Source: Paenibacillus flagellatus (GTDB taxonomy: Bacteria > Bacillota > Bacilli > Paenibacillales > NBRC-103111). Taken from it: a stretch of DNA of 64,000 nt. The position numbers and the translations under genes are program-made. Under the pieces are notes generated by a model, which was not told where the DNA came from, did not search any database, and saw only the letters and a program-made list of their open reading frames with translations. The first letter of the stretch is position 1; the number at the start of each line of letters is the position of its first letter. Below are positions 17,392 through 25,492 of this stretch, piece after piece. The stretch lies in NCBI RefSeq assembly GCF_003217775.1, contig NZ_QJVJ01000002.1, positions 496,001 to 560,000 on the forward strand, given 5' to 3'.

Positions 17392-18138
17392 ATGGGCAAG
17401 AAGCAGCGCATCGACAAATTGCTGGCGCATATGGGATTCGGCACGCGCAGCGAAATCCGGCGCATCGTCAAGCAGGGCGCCGTGCAGGTCGACGGCGCGA
17501 CCGTCAAGGACAGCGGCCTGCAGGTCGATCCGGAGGCTGCGGCGATAACGGTCGAAGGCCGGCGGGTCGAATACCGCGAATATGTTTACCTGATGCTGAA
17601 CAAGCCGCAAGGCGTCGTATCGGCGACCGAGGATTCGAGAGACCGGACGGTCGTCGATTTGCTGGCGGCCGAATATGCGCATTTCGAGCCGTTTCCCGTC
17701 GGAAGACTGGATAAAGATACGGAAGGGCTGCTCCTGCTGACGAACGACGGGAAGCTCGCGCATAACTTGCTTTCGCCGAGGAAGCACGTGCCGAAGACGT
17801 ATTTCGCCGAAGTGGAGGGCAAGGTGGACGCCGCCGATGCGGCCGCGTTCGAGAAGGGCGTCGAGCTGGACGACGGCTACGTGACGATGCCGGCCAAGCT
17901 TGTCGTGCTGAAGGAAGGCGACCCGGCGGAAGGGCGCGTGTCCAAAATCGAATTGACGATTATGGAGGGCAAGTTTCATCAAGTGAAGCGCATGTTTCAG
18001 GCGGTCGGCAAGAAAGTCGTTTTCCTGAAGCGGATCGCGATGGGGCCGCTGCTGCTGGACGAGCATCTGCCGCCGGGCTCTTATCGGGAGCTGACGGAGG
18101 AGGAGCTGGAGCTGCTGAGGGGACATACGGCCCCCTAA
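17392..18138 (+). CDS. rRNA pseudouridine synthase, RsuA/RluB/E/F family
   Basis: 248 residues; the ATG follows the upstream stop codon with no gap (TGA-ATG). An S4 RNA-binding domain covers about 5-60 ('RIDKLLAHMGFGTRSEIRRI'). The catalytic domain has 'PVGRLDKDTEGLLLLTNDG', where the Asp is the nucleophile, and 'EGKFHQVKRMFQAVGKKV'. The sequence fits RsuA-type enzymes, which convert a uridine in 16S rRNA to pseudouridine; the exact site cannot be read. Confidence 0.92.
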   Translation: MGKKQRIDKLLAHMGFGTRSEIRRIVKQGAVQVDGATVKDSGLQVDPEAAAITVEGRRVEYREYVYLMLNKPQGVVSATEDSRDRTVVDLLAAEYAHFEPFPVGRLDKDTEGLLLLTNDGKLAHNLLSPRKHVPKTYFAEVEGKVDAADAAAFEKGVELDDGYVTMPAKLVVLKEGDPAEGRVSKIELTIMEGKFHQVKRMFQAVGKKVVFLKRIAMGPLLLDEHLPPGSYRELTEEELELLRGHTAP

Positions 18139-18184
18139 GAGAGAGAAAACCGGACGGCAAAGGGAGAGGGAGATGGAGAGAGAC

Positions 18185-19003
18185 ATGAACTACCGACTGA
18201 TCGCGCTGGACGTGGACGGTACGCTGATCAACGACCGTTACGAGCTGACGGAACGGACGAAGCGGACGGTGCGCGACGTCCATCGGGCCGGAGCGACGAT
18301 CGTGCTGTGCACGGGGCGCTCCCCGGTCAACACGCTGCCGCTGATGGAGGAGCTCGGGCTGGAGGGCACGCTCATTACGCATAACGGGGCGGCGACGATC
18401 CGCTCGTCGGACAGGGAGATCGTGCACGAGTTTCCGTTCACGGTGGCCGAGCTTGGCGAGCTTGTCCGGTATTGCCGCGAACGGCGCATTCATATGGACG
18501 TCTGCTCGCCGTTCCGTCTATTCGTCGAAGGCGAGCCGGGCGAAACGGAAGCGGCCATGTACCGCAAATTCATGCTCGAGCCGACGGTGGTGGACGACGT
18601 GCTGTCGCTTCCGGAGCCTCCCGTCAAGTTTACGATTTTCGGGGAACCGGAAACGATGGATCGCGTCGAAACGGATTGGGCCGCGATGAAGGGCGCGCTC
18701 AACGTCATTCGCAGCGGCGACCGGTTCATCGACGTCATGCACGCGGAGGCGACGAAGGGCAACGCGCTCAAGCGGCTGGCCGAATCGCTCGGCATCGATC
18801 GTTCGCAGGTGATGGCGATCGGCAACTACTTCAACGACGTCGAGATGATCCGCTTCGCCGGACTCGGCATCGCCATGGACAATTCGCCGGACGGCGTCAA
18901 GCGGGAGGCCGATGCCGTTACGGCTTCGAACAACGACGACGGCGTACACGAGGCGCTCGTCCGGTACGTGCTGAACGGGAGCCCGACGAATCCCGGCTCC
19001 TAA
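18185..19003 (+). CDS. HAD-superfamily phosphatase, Cof type
   Basis: About 272 residues. ATG 18185 gives the usual Cof start 'MNYRLIALDVDGTL' with GGAG 5 nt ahead; ATG 18173 is also possible. Motif I 'DVDGTL' holds the nucleophile Asp, motif II is the Thr in 'VLCTGRSP', motif III the Lys in 'ATKGNALKRL', and motif IV reads 'AIGNYFNDVEMI' with Asn in place of the first Asp seen in many relatives. The C2B cap lies between motifs II and III. Substrate unknown, probably a small phosphate ester. Confidence 0.92.
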   Translation: MNYRLIALDVDGTLINDRYELTERTKRTVRDVHRAGATIVLCTGRSPVNTLPLMEELGLEGTLITHNGAATIRSSDREIVHEFPFTVAELGELVRYCRERRIHMDVCSPFRLFVEGEPGETEAAMYRKFMLEPTVVDDVLSLPEPPVKFTIFGEPETMDRVETDWAAMKGALNVIRSGDRFIDVMHAEATKGNALKRLAESLGIDRSQVMAIGNYFNDVEMIRFAGLGIAMDNSPDGVKREADAVTASNNDDGVHEALVRYVLNGSPTNPGS

Positions 19004-19007
19004 ATCA

Positions 19008-19042
19008 AGAAGGATTGACGCCGTCAGGCGCCAATCCTTCTT
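19008..19042. terminator. Bidirectional terminator
   Basis: AAGAAGGATTG and CAATCCTTCTT flank a 13-nt GC-rich loop, with TTTTCG after. It serves the Cof gene and may also end the minus-strand yjcZ-like transcript. Confidence 0.85.
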
Positions 19043-19058
19043 TTCGTTTACGCTCCGC

Positions 19059-19151
19059 TTAAATGAGACCCGCGCGGGATACGATTACCAGCAAAATGAA
19101 CAGCACCAGAATAACACCCGTCGTCGTGAAATATCCGCCTACACCGGACAT
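19059..19151 (-). CDS. YjcZ-family sporulation microprotein, copy 1
   Basis: A 30-residue product starting 'MSGVGGYFTTTGVILVLFIL' and ending 'SRAGLI'. GAGGAGG lies 7 nt before the ATG at 19151. The Gly-rich start and single hydrophobic helix match the YjcZ family of tiny sporulation-associated membrane proteins. A near-identical copy lies 54 bp upstream on the same strand. Confidence 0.88.
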   Translation of the reverse strand: MSGVGGYFTTTGVILVLFILLVIVSRAGLI

Positions 19152-19204
19152 CGCAATTCCTCCTCATTATCGTCATGTCGTGAATATTCGGTCGGGATCC
19201 GGTC

Positions 19205-19297
19205 TTAGTACAGGGCCGGACGAGAAACGATCACCAACAGGATGAACAAGACGAGAATAACACCGGTCGTCGTGAAGTAGCCTCCGACTGCAGACAT
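19205..19297 (-). CDS. YjcZ-family sporulation microprotein, copy 2
   Basis: 30 residues, starting 'MSAVGGYFTTTGVILVLFIL' and ending 'SRPALY', with GGGAGG upstream of ATG 19297. It shares about 25 of 30 residues with the downstream copy, and the DNA including the ribosome site is also similar, so this is a recent tandem duplication. Confidence 0.88.
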   Translation of the reverse strand: MSAVGGYFTTTGVILVLFILLVIVSRPALY

Positions 19298-19513
19298 TGC
19301 GATTCCTCCCCTATTGATGTGTTTTCCGAATGCGCGGGAGTAGTATTGCGCTTCGCATCTCCCGTTTCTGTTCGTCTATCCCGCATTCGGTATACTCCAT
19401 CATATTGTGACGAACGCACAACGGATTGGACATTTGCCCCGGCGCATAGAATTTGGGCCCGATCAGGATAATATAGGGGAAGTTGGACATTCACACGAGA
19501 GGAGACCTGGTCC

Positions 19514-20596
19514 ATGGCAGCGATCACGATTAGACCCGATCTGAAAACGAACGGCGGAGAAGTTACCGAGCTGCTGCTGGACGGGCGCTACGTCGGCTCG
19601 ATGACGCTCGTCTACCGGGAAGGCGGGCGAATTGCCGGCGCCGTTCAGCTCGAACGCAAATCGCTATCCGGCGAACGGAAGGCGGCGGCCGTCCGTGCCG
19701 CCCACCAGTACGTCCGGCAATTGATGGACGCGCTTGAAGCCCGAGATTGCGAGGTGGTTGTGACCTGCAGCGAATACGACCACATTATCGCGTCCGAGCA
19801 CCAGGTCGGCGTCATCGAATCGTTCGGGGACGACTCGGACTATTACGAGCCGTTGTGGGCCGAGGATGACGGCTCCCGTCTGGACGACGTCGACCCGAAC
19901 GACCGCGATTCGATCGAGATGTCGGACCTCGATTGGGACGACGACGAGTATGAACCGTTTTATTGCGAGCTTGTCATCGTCGGCGAAAGCCGGAACCGGG
20001 TCGACTACCATATTTACGACCGCGATCAAGAATGGCTGGCCGAAGCGACCGTCCGGATTCGCGGGGCGGACGCAATCGGGGAAGTCGAATGGAAGTACGA
20101 GCCGTCCGACGAGGAGATCGAGGCGGTCGCCGACCTGCTCGTCTCCGATTTCGATCCGGACGATATCGATTCGTTCGTGTTCGATATGAAGTTCGAAGGC
20201 GACGTCATGGAGACGATCGAGCTGACGCACGAAGATTTGGTCGACGACGAGGAGCTTGAGGCGGAGTTGGCCGACTCGATCGATGACGAGGAGGAGGGGC
20301 GGGACTATTCGATCGTCCTCGTCCGCAATGACGGCGACACGCTCACGTACGATCTGTACGAGCAGTCCCAAGGCGGCTTGCCGATCGGACAAGCGACGGT
20401 CGACATCAGCACCCGCGAATTGACCGGCTTCATCGATTTCCGCGATCCGGACAGCTCGGAGGACCGCGAATGGATCGGCTCGCTGCTCATGCAGGAGCTG
20501 GATAAGGAAAAAGATTACCGATCGCTTAATTTGACGATGCTCGTCAACAACGAGCCGATCGACGAAATTTTGTTCGAGACGGAAACCGTTCATTAA
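19514..20596 (+). CDS. Highly acidic protein with three degenerate tandem modules, unknown
   Basis: 360 residues; GAGAGGAGA precedes the ATG. Asp and Glu are extremely frequent, with runs such as 'DWDDDEYEPF' and 'DDEELEAELADSIDDEEEG'. Three stretches (about 15-95, 150-235 and 270-355) share a pattern: a beta strand with a Gly/Ala pair ('VGSMTLVYREGGRIAGAVQL', 'LAEATVRIRGADAIGEVEW', 'IGQATVDISTRELTGFIDF') followed by a helix with a Leu pair near its end. This suggests an internally triplicated fold. No signal peptide or membrane span. I do not recognise the family. Confidence 0.8.
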   Translation: MAAITIRPDLKTNGGEVTELLLDGRYVGSMTLVYREGGRIAGAVQLERKSLSGERKAAAVRAAHQYVRQLMDALEARDCEVVVTCSEYDHIIASEHQVGVIESFGDDSDYYEPLWAEDDGSRLDDVDPNDRDSIEMSDLDWDDDEYEPFYCELVIVGESRNRVDYHIYDRDQEWLAEATVRIRGADAIGEVEWKYEPSDEEIEAVADLLVSDFDPDDIDSFVFDMKFEGDVMETIELTHEDLVDDEELEAELADSIDDEEEGRDYSIVLVRNDGDTLTYDLYEQSQGGLPIGQATVDISTRELTGFIDFRDPDSSEDREWIGSLLMQELDKEKDYRSLNLTMLVNNEPIDEILFETETVH

Positions 20597-20612
20597 AGGC
20601 GGTCATATCCAA

Positions 20613-20662
20613 AAAAGACGAACGCCCCAACCGTCGCCGGTTGTCGGGCGTTCGTCTTTCCT
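20613..20662. terminator. Bidirectional terminator
   Basis: AAAGACGAACGCCC and GGGCGTTCGTCTTT form a long stem around an inner CAACCG/CGGTTG hairpin, with A run before and T run after. It lies between two convergent genes. Confidence 0.92.
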
Positions 20663-20697
20663 GTTTGGATGCGATTTTCGGGTCGCGAAGCGCTCGA

Positions 20698-22092
20698 TTA
20701 CCCCGGTCTGCGCAAGCCTTTGGGCAAATGGTTTTTCAGCTGACCCCCGCTCGCTTTCGCCCAGCCGATCGGATAGCCGTCGACGGCGACGGCCGTCCAG
20801 CCGTTAACGCCGTCCGGCGCGGGAACGGTTTCGCCCCGCCAGTACGCGCCCGCCTCCGGCCCGTCGGCGTCGAACGAGGCGACGCTGCGGGCTTGACGGG
20901 TCGAGATCGCCATCGCGAGCGAATGGGCCGGCTCGGCCCGGTCCTTTTTCACGTGGGCGAGATGGAGGCCGGGCCGAAGCGTCCGCAGTCCGTTCAAATC
21001 GCGAGCCCGGAGCGGGAAGCCGGGCACCGACGGCAGCCAATACAGCTGCTCCCCGAACAGGACGGGCTCGCCGGCAGGCAGGTCGAAGCCGGGGACGACG
21101 TCCCGAAGCATCGCCTCGGCGAGCTTCATCGCTTCGCGGACGGACCGATCGGCCGGGTCGGTCCGTCGGCAGCGTTCGTCTCTTCGGCCGGACGTCGCCG
21201 CCGTTGAAGCGGGCTCCTCGTCGGTTTGCCGGCGGAGCAGCGCCACGAAGTGGCCCTCGCCCTTATGCCGGTGCGGCCATATTCGCTCGGTTCGAACGAC
21301 CGAGAATGCGGGGTACCGTTCGACGAAACGTTCCAGCGCCTCCTCGTTTTCCTCCCGGTTGAACGTACAAGTGGAGTAGGCGAGCGTTCCGCCCGGCTTC
21401 AGCAGGCGAGCGGCCGAATCGAGAATGTCGAGCTGTCTCGCCGCGCACATGCGGACATGATCGGGCGACCATTCGAGAATCGCCTCCGGGTCTTTGCGGA
21501 ACATGCCTTCGCCGGAGCAAGGGGCGTCCAGCATGATTTTATCGAATGCGCCGGAAAACTTGGCGGCCAGCTCGTCCGGCGAAGCGTTCGTGACGACGGC
21601 GTTCGCGATGCCGAACCGTTCGACGTTCTCGGACAAAATTTTGGCCCGGGCCGGATGAATATCGTTCGATACGAGCAAGCCCCGTCCCGCCAGTGCGCCG
21701 GCGATCTGCGTCGTCTTGCCGCCGGGTGCGGCCGCCAAATCGAGGACGAGCTCTCCGGGCTGGACGTCAAGCAGCTCCGCTGCGCTCATGGCGGACGGTT
21801 CCTGGATATAATACAAGCCGGCTTGATGGTACGGGTGCTTGCCGGGCTTCGTCGCCTCGTCGTAATAATAGCCGTCCCGGCACCACGGAACGGGGGTCAG
21901 TCCGAACCGGCGGATGAGCTCGTCTCGGAACGACTCGTGCCCGTTCGCTCCCGTCGCCGGCCCGCCCAGCTTGAGCGGGTTCAAGCGCAGCCCTTGCGTC
22001 CGGGGCTCGTCGTACGTGCCGATGAACGCTTCCGCTTCCGGGCCCAGCTGTTCGCGAATGCGTTCGATGAAACGTTGCGGCAGCTCGATCAT
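20698..22092 (-). CDS. rRNA cytosine-C5 methyltransferase, RsmF-like, copy 2
   Basis: 464 residues; AAAGGAG lies 6 nt before the ATG. It has the same architecture as the gene at 15835: SAM motif 'VLDLAAAPGGKTTQIAGAL', Cys motifs 'LDAPCSGEGMFRKD' and 'YSTCTFNREENE', then a C-terminal RNA-binding part ending near 'GYPIGWAKASGGQLKNHLP'. The linker between the halves is shorter. Both copies keep all catalytic residues, so they probably modify different cytosines. A TTCTCA-17-TATAAT sequence (minus strand, about 22128-22156) may be its promoter. Confidence 0.92.
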   Translation of the reverse strand: MIELPQRFIERIREQLGPEAEAFIGTYDEPRTQGLRLNPLKLGGPATGANGHESFRDELIRRFGLTPVPWCRDGYYYDEATKPGKHPYHQAGLYYIQEPSAMSAAELLDVQPGELVLDLAAAPGGKTTQIAGALAGRGLLVSNDIHPARAKILSENVERFGIANAVVTNASPDELAAKFSGAFDKIMLDAPCSGEGMFRKDPEAILEWSPDHVRMCAARQLDILDSAARLLKPGGTLAYSTCTFNREENEEALERFVERYPAFSVVRTERIWPHRHKGEGHFVALLRRQTDEEPASTAATSGRRDERCRRTDPADRSVREAMKLAEAMLRDVVPGFDLPAGEPVLFGEQLYWLPSVPGFPLRARDLNGLRTLRPGLHLAHVKKDRAEPAHSLAMAISTRQARSVASFDADGPEAGAYWRGETVPAPDGVNGWTAVAVDGYPIGWAKASGGQLKNHLPKGLRRPG

Positions 22093-22146
22093 GGCGTTCT
22101 CCTTTACTGCGAGTGATTATTTCCTCATTATACCCGTAAGGGCGCG

Positions 22147-22176
22147 TTGTGAGAAGTTTCGGCCCCGTGCTATAAT
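22147..22176 (+). promoter_or_regulatory. SigA promoter for the polysaccharide deacetylase
   Basis: TTGTGA (22147-22152), an 18-nt spacer and a perfect TATAAT (22171-22176), 33 bp before the start codon. It is divergent from the RsmF copy 2 gene. Confidence 0.75.
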
Positions 22177-22208
22177 GGCGGTGACCGACAGACAGAGGAG
22201 CGCCCTCC

Positions 22209-23297
22209 ATGAACAAAGTATCGTTTTATATGCCTCTTGCGTTTGCGGGTGCGCTTGTCATCGTGTTGTTCGCGGTATGGGCGTCTGCTCCCGGGAACGA
22301 ATCGCGGGACGGCGAAAAGACCGCGATCGTCGCGAATACCGCCGGGGCCCCCACGGCTTCGACGGACTCGTCCGGCGCCTCGCGCGGTATTGACGAGCCG
22401 CCCGGACATGCAAGCGCTTTCTCGAATGGCGTTCAACCGTCCGGCACCGTTGCGATCGCCGCCGCCACCGCATCGTCCGCCGCACTTTCCGCCGATTCTC
22501 CGGCACCTCGACCGCGCGAGTACAACCTTCATCCGAAAACGGTTCGTTACCGGGATAAAGTGCTCGTGCTCATGTACCACCATATCGACGAGCGCGAAAG
22601 CATGGTTACGATCGCGCCGTCCAAATTCCGCGACCATATGAAGGCCGTTTTGGACAGCGAGTACAACGTCATCCCGATGGAAGCGTACATCGATTTCATG
22701 AAACACGGCAAGCCCGTTCCGCCGAATGCGGTCGTCGTCACGTTCGACGACGGCTACGAGTCCTTTTATACGCAGGCGTTCCCCGTGCTGAAGGAGCTCG
22801 GCATCGTCGCGACCAATTTCGTCGTCGTCAGCTACGTCGATACCGATTACCCGAAGCTGCCGTTTCTGACCTGGAAGCAGATCGGGGAGATGAAGCGGGC
22901 CGGCATGAGCTTTTATTCCCATTCGTACGATCTGCACAACAAAAAGCCGGACGCGTCGGGCTCGGACCAGCCGGCCATGACGCAGCGCAGGGCGAAGCCG
23001 CGAGCGAACCGGCTCGAGACGGACACGGAGTACAAGGAGCGGGTCGTGGCCGATTTGCTGCTGGCGGAGCAGCAGCTTCGCGATCATTTGGGCAACCAGG
23101 AGCCGATGCTCTGCTTCCCGTTCGGCGCTTACTCCGACACGGTCGTCCGATTGGCGAACGAGATCGGCATCGACATCGTGTTCACGATCAAGGAAGGGAT
23201 CAATACGCGGGAGACGCGGGAAATTATGCGGATCAACGCGGGCGTGCCGTACTTGTCGGCCGAAGGCTTGGTCGCGCGCATGAACAAATTCAAGTGA
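22209..23297 (+). CDS. Exported polysaccharide deacetylase (CE4, PgaB/IcaB type)
   Basis: 362 residues with GAGGAG 8 nt upstream. An N-terminal membrane anchor ('YMPLAFAGALVIVLFAVW') and an Ala/Ser/Pro-rich linker (about 30-105) lead to the deacetylase domain (about 115-362). Motif 1 'VVTFDDGYESFY' carries the catalytic base and metal-binding Asp; motif 2 'SFYSHSYDLHN' gives the metal His residues. The early 'LMYHHI' pattern points to the PgaB/IcaB group that deacetylates poly-N-acetylglucosamine, rather than to chitin or xylan enzymes. It acts on the outer side of the membrane; no ica or pga synthase genes are nearby. Confidence 0.9.
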   Translation: MNKVSFYMPLAFAGALVIVLFAVWASAPGNESRDGEKTAIVANTAGAPTASTDSSGASRGIDEPPGHASAFSNGVQPSGTVAIAAATASSAALSADSPAPRPREYNLHPKTVRYRDKVLVLMYHHIDERESMVTIAPSKFRDHMKAVLDSEYNVIPMEAYIDFMKHGKPVPPNAVVVTFDDGYESFYTQAFPVLKELGIVATNFVVVSYVDTDYPKLPFLTWKQIGEMKRAGMSFYSHSYDLHNKKPDASGSDQPAMTQRRAKPRANRLETDTEYKERVVADLLLAEQQLRDHLGNQEPMLCFPFGAYSDTVVRLANEIGIDIVFTIKEGINTRETREIMRINAGVPYLSAEGLVARMNKFK

Positions 23298-23340
23298 GAC
23301 GTAACCGGCACGCGTCAACACAAAGCGAAGGAGTCCTTGG

Positions 23341-23940
23341 ATGATACCGGGTCAAAAAAATACGAAGATCGATCCTTATTTCAGCAAGCTGAAGAAGTGG
23401 AAGGAAGAATTCGAGCTGCTGCGAGAAATCGTTCTCGACTGCGGGCTCACCGAAGAGTTGAAGTGGATGCATCCCTGCTATACGTTCGACCATAAAAACA
23501 TCGTATTGATCCACGGTTTTAAGGATTACTGTGCGCTTCTGTTCCATAAAGGCGCGCTGTTAAAAGATCACCATGGAATCCTGGTGCAGCAGACGAAAAA
23601 TGTTCAGGCCGCGCGCCAGGTTCGGTTTACCGATGTTCAAGAGATTGAAGAAAAGCAGCTGATTTTGAAAGCTTATCTTGTTGAAGCGGTGGAAGTGGAG
23701 AAAGCCGGTTTGCAAGTGAACTATAAAAAGACCGCGGAATACGCCGTACCCGAAGAGCTGCAAAATAAATTCGTTGAAATTCCCGATTTGAAAACGGCCT
23801 TTGAAGCATTGACGCCGGGACGGCAAAGAGCGTATATGCTCTATTTTTCCTCTCCGAAGCAATCCAAAACCCGGGAGTCGAGGGTCGAGAAATATATCCC
23901 GCATATACTGAACGGCAAGGGAATGGACGATTCCGTATAG
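23341..23940 (+). CDS. YdeI/DUF1801 family protein
   Basis: 199 residues with GAAGGAG upstream. An iron-chaperone/DUF1801-like domain (about 15-120, 'LTEELKWMHPCYTFD', 'LLFHKGALLKD') is followed by the YdeI C-terminal segment ('FEALTPGRQRAYMLYFSSPK'). Homologues are annotated as YdeI/OmpD-associated; the biochemical role is unknown. Base composition is visibly more A/T-rich than the flanking genes (many AAA, ATT and TTT codons), which suggests later acquisition. Confidence 0.87.
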   Translation: MIPGQKNTKIDPYFSKLKKWKEEFELLREIVLDCGLTEELKWMHPCYTFDHKNIVLIHGFKDYCALLFHKGALLKDHHGILVQQTKNVQAARQVRFTDVQEIEEKQLILKAYLVEAVEVEKAGLQVNYKKTAEYAVPEELQNKFVEIPDLKTAFEALTPGRQRAYMLYFSSPKQSKTRESRVEKYIPHILNGKGMDDSV

Positions 23941-23978
23941 TTCGAAGGACCACGAGACAGCGGTCCGATTGAGAAACG

Positions 23979-24022
23979 GCAAAGATCGCCGACCGCCTGG
24001 CCGGGCGGGGCGATCTTCTTCC
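23979..24022. terminator. Terminator between convergent genes
   Basis: AAGATCGCC and GGCGATCTT enclose an inner CCGCC/GGCGG hairpin, followed by CTTCCTTTT. It ends the YdeI transcript and may also serve the diguanylate cyclase. Confidence 0.8.
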
Positions 24023-24082
24023 TTTTCCGAATCGCGAGAACTTCCTCCGCATGGAGACGCGCTCCATGATAATCGAGGCCGC

Positions 24083-25246
24083 TTACTTGGCCGCCGCGCC
24101 GAGGCTGGCGGTATATTTGACGACTTTGTTTTTGCCCGTCGTCTTGGCCGCGTACATCGCCTGGTCGGCTTGGGCGATCAACTGCTCGGCCGTTATGCCT
24201 TTGCGCGACTTGCTGTAGCCGACGCTGACCGTGACGCCCGCGTCCGCCTCGACGCGCGCCCGCACCTTCTCGGCGAACTCCGCCATGTCGACCGACGAGT
24301 CGGTGACGAGGACGACCATCTCTTCGCCGCCGAACCGGCCGGCGATGCCGATCTCCTCGCTCTCCTCGATCATGATGCCCGCGACCGTCTTCAACGCTTC
24401 GTCGCCGGCCTGATGTCCGAGCGTATCGTTCAGCTTCTTGAAGTTGTCGATGTCGCTGAACAGCACCGATACCGGGTAGCCGTGCCGGATAAACTGCCCC
24501 GCCCGGCTGAGCAAATAGCGGCGGTTGTACAATCCCGTCAGCCCGTCCGTGATCGACGACCGGTAGCTCGCTTGCATCAATTCGACGATTCGTTCGAAAA
24601 GGAGCAGGAACAGAATAAAGTAATAGAGCAGGGGCACATACAGCTCGACCAGCGTAAGCGCGGCGTTCGGAAGCTCAAGCATATACCGATTGATCAGATG
24701 GGCCAAATGGACGATAAAAAAGACGAACAGCCCGAATTTGTACGTTCGCGACTGTCCGATCAAGTGCGGCAGCGTCACGTAGAACACGAAGACGAGCAGC
24801 ATCAGGTACACATCGAGACCGATTCCTTCAAGCGAAGCGAGCTGCTCCGGCGTGCCTTCGAACAGGCGCGGGACGTTGGCGCGGAACAGGGCGAGCAGCA
24901 TCGTGACGAACAGGGAGAAATAAAAATAAAGGTGATGGCGTTTTTTTGTGGAATTATACAGTTGGTAGATCGCCCGGTTGATCATGATGAACGACGCCAC
25001 CTCGATAATTTGCGCGGCCGCGCCGGTCCATCCCGAGGACGGCCCGCCCGAGAGCGACGTCCCGAGCAGCAGCACGTATTGAAGCAGCACGGCGGCAACC
25101 GCGATCGTAAGCGACAAATACGCCTTGCGGCGCCGGCTCGCGAACAGCCGGACCGACATGACGAAGATCATGATCAGAATGACGAGGACGCCGGTATACG
25201 AATATAGGCGAGCGTAAGATCCGAGAAAAAGCTCCGATAAATTCAA
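24083..25246 (-). CDS. Membrane diguanylate cyclase (GGDEF domain)
   Basis: 387 residues from TTG 25246 with GGAGG 7 nt upstream. About seven membrane segments fill residues 15-215, forming an unknown membrane sensor. The GGDEF domain covers about 225-380, with 'DGLTGLYNRRYLL' and 'DIDNFKKLNDTLGHQAGDE'. The signature itself reads 'GGEEM' rather than GG(D/E)EF; the first four positions needed for GTP and metal binding are kept, so c-di-GMP synthesis remains likely. The allosteric RxxD inhibitory site is not evident. A TATAAT on the minus strand (25286-25281) could be its -10 box. Confidence 0.9.
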   Translation of the reverse strand: MNLSELFLGSYARLYSYTGVLVILIMIFVMSVRLFASRRRKAYLSLTIAVAAVLLQYVLLLGTSLSGGPSSGWTGAAAQIIEVASFIMINRAIYQLYNSTKKRHHLYFYFSLFVTMLLALFRANVPRLFEGTPEQLASLEGIGLDVYLMLLVFVFYVTLPHLIGQSRTYKFGLFVFFIVHLAHLINRYMLELPNAALTLVELYVPLLYYFILFLLLFERIVELMQASYRSSITDGLTGLYNRRYLLSRAGQFIRHGYPVSVLFSDIDNFKKLNDTLGHQAGDEALKTVAGIMIEESEEIGIAGRFGGEEMVVLVTDSSVDMAEFAEKVRARVEADAGVTVSVGYSKSRKGITAEQLIAQADQAMYAAKTTGKNKVVKYTASLGAAAK

Positions 25247-25290
25247 AGGAAGCCTCCGTTATTCGAGTCGATTCGACTTTATTATAACAT

Positions 25291-25345
25291 CAGATTGAGT
25301 AAACTTCGACGAGCTTCTTCCTGATGTTGCAAGCGAAGCTACCGC
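25291..25345. repeat. 55-bp direct repeat, copy 1
   Basis: Identical over 55 bp to 25405-25459; both copies are preceded by a similar TTATAAC sequence. It contains TTCGACGA (25305-25312) and AAGCGAAGC (25331-25339), each of which has an exact reverse complement in the 59-bp spacer between the copies (TCGTCGAA at 25366-25373; GCTTCGCTT at 25390-25398). Confidence 0.95.
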
Positions 25346-25404
25346 TAAAGAGGGACTCGGCGACATCGTCGAAACCGCATCGATCCATTGCTTCGCTTAT
25401 AACC

Positions 25405-25459
25405 CAGATTGAGTAAACTTCGACGAGCTTCTTCCTGATGTTGCAAGCGAAGCTACCGC
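25405..25459. repeat. 55-bp direct repeat, copy 2
   Basis: Second perfect copy, 114 bp after the first and 34 bp before the glycosyltransferase start. The repeat pair occupies almost the whole gap between the divergent diguanylate cyclase and glycosyltransferase genes. It could be a regulatory RNA, a dispersed intergenic repeat or a duplicated binding region. Confidence 0.95.
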
Positions 25460-25492
25460 CGGCCACCTGACTTGATGGGGAGACGAACGAGA

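Noticed and set aside
25291-25459. CRISPR array
   Set aside because: Only two 55-bp copies with one 59-bp spacer and no cas genes; the unit is too long and the spacer is complementary to the repeat.
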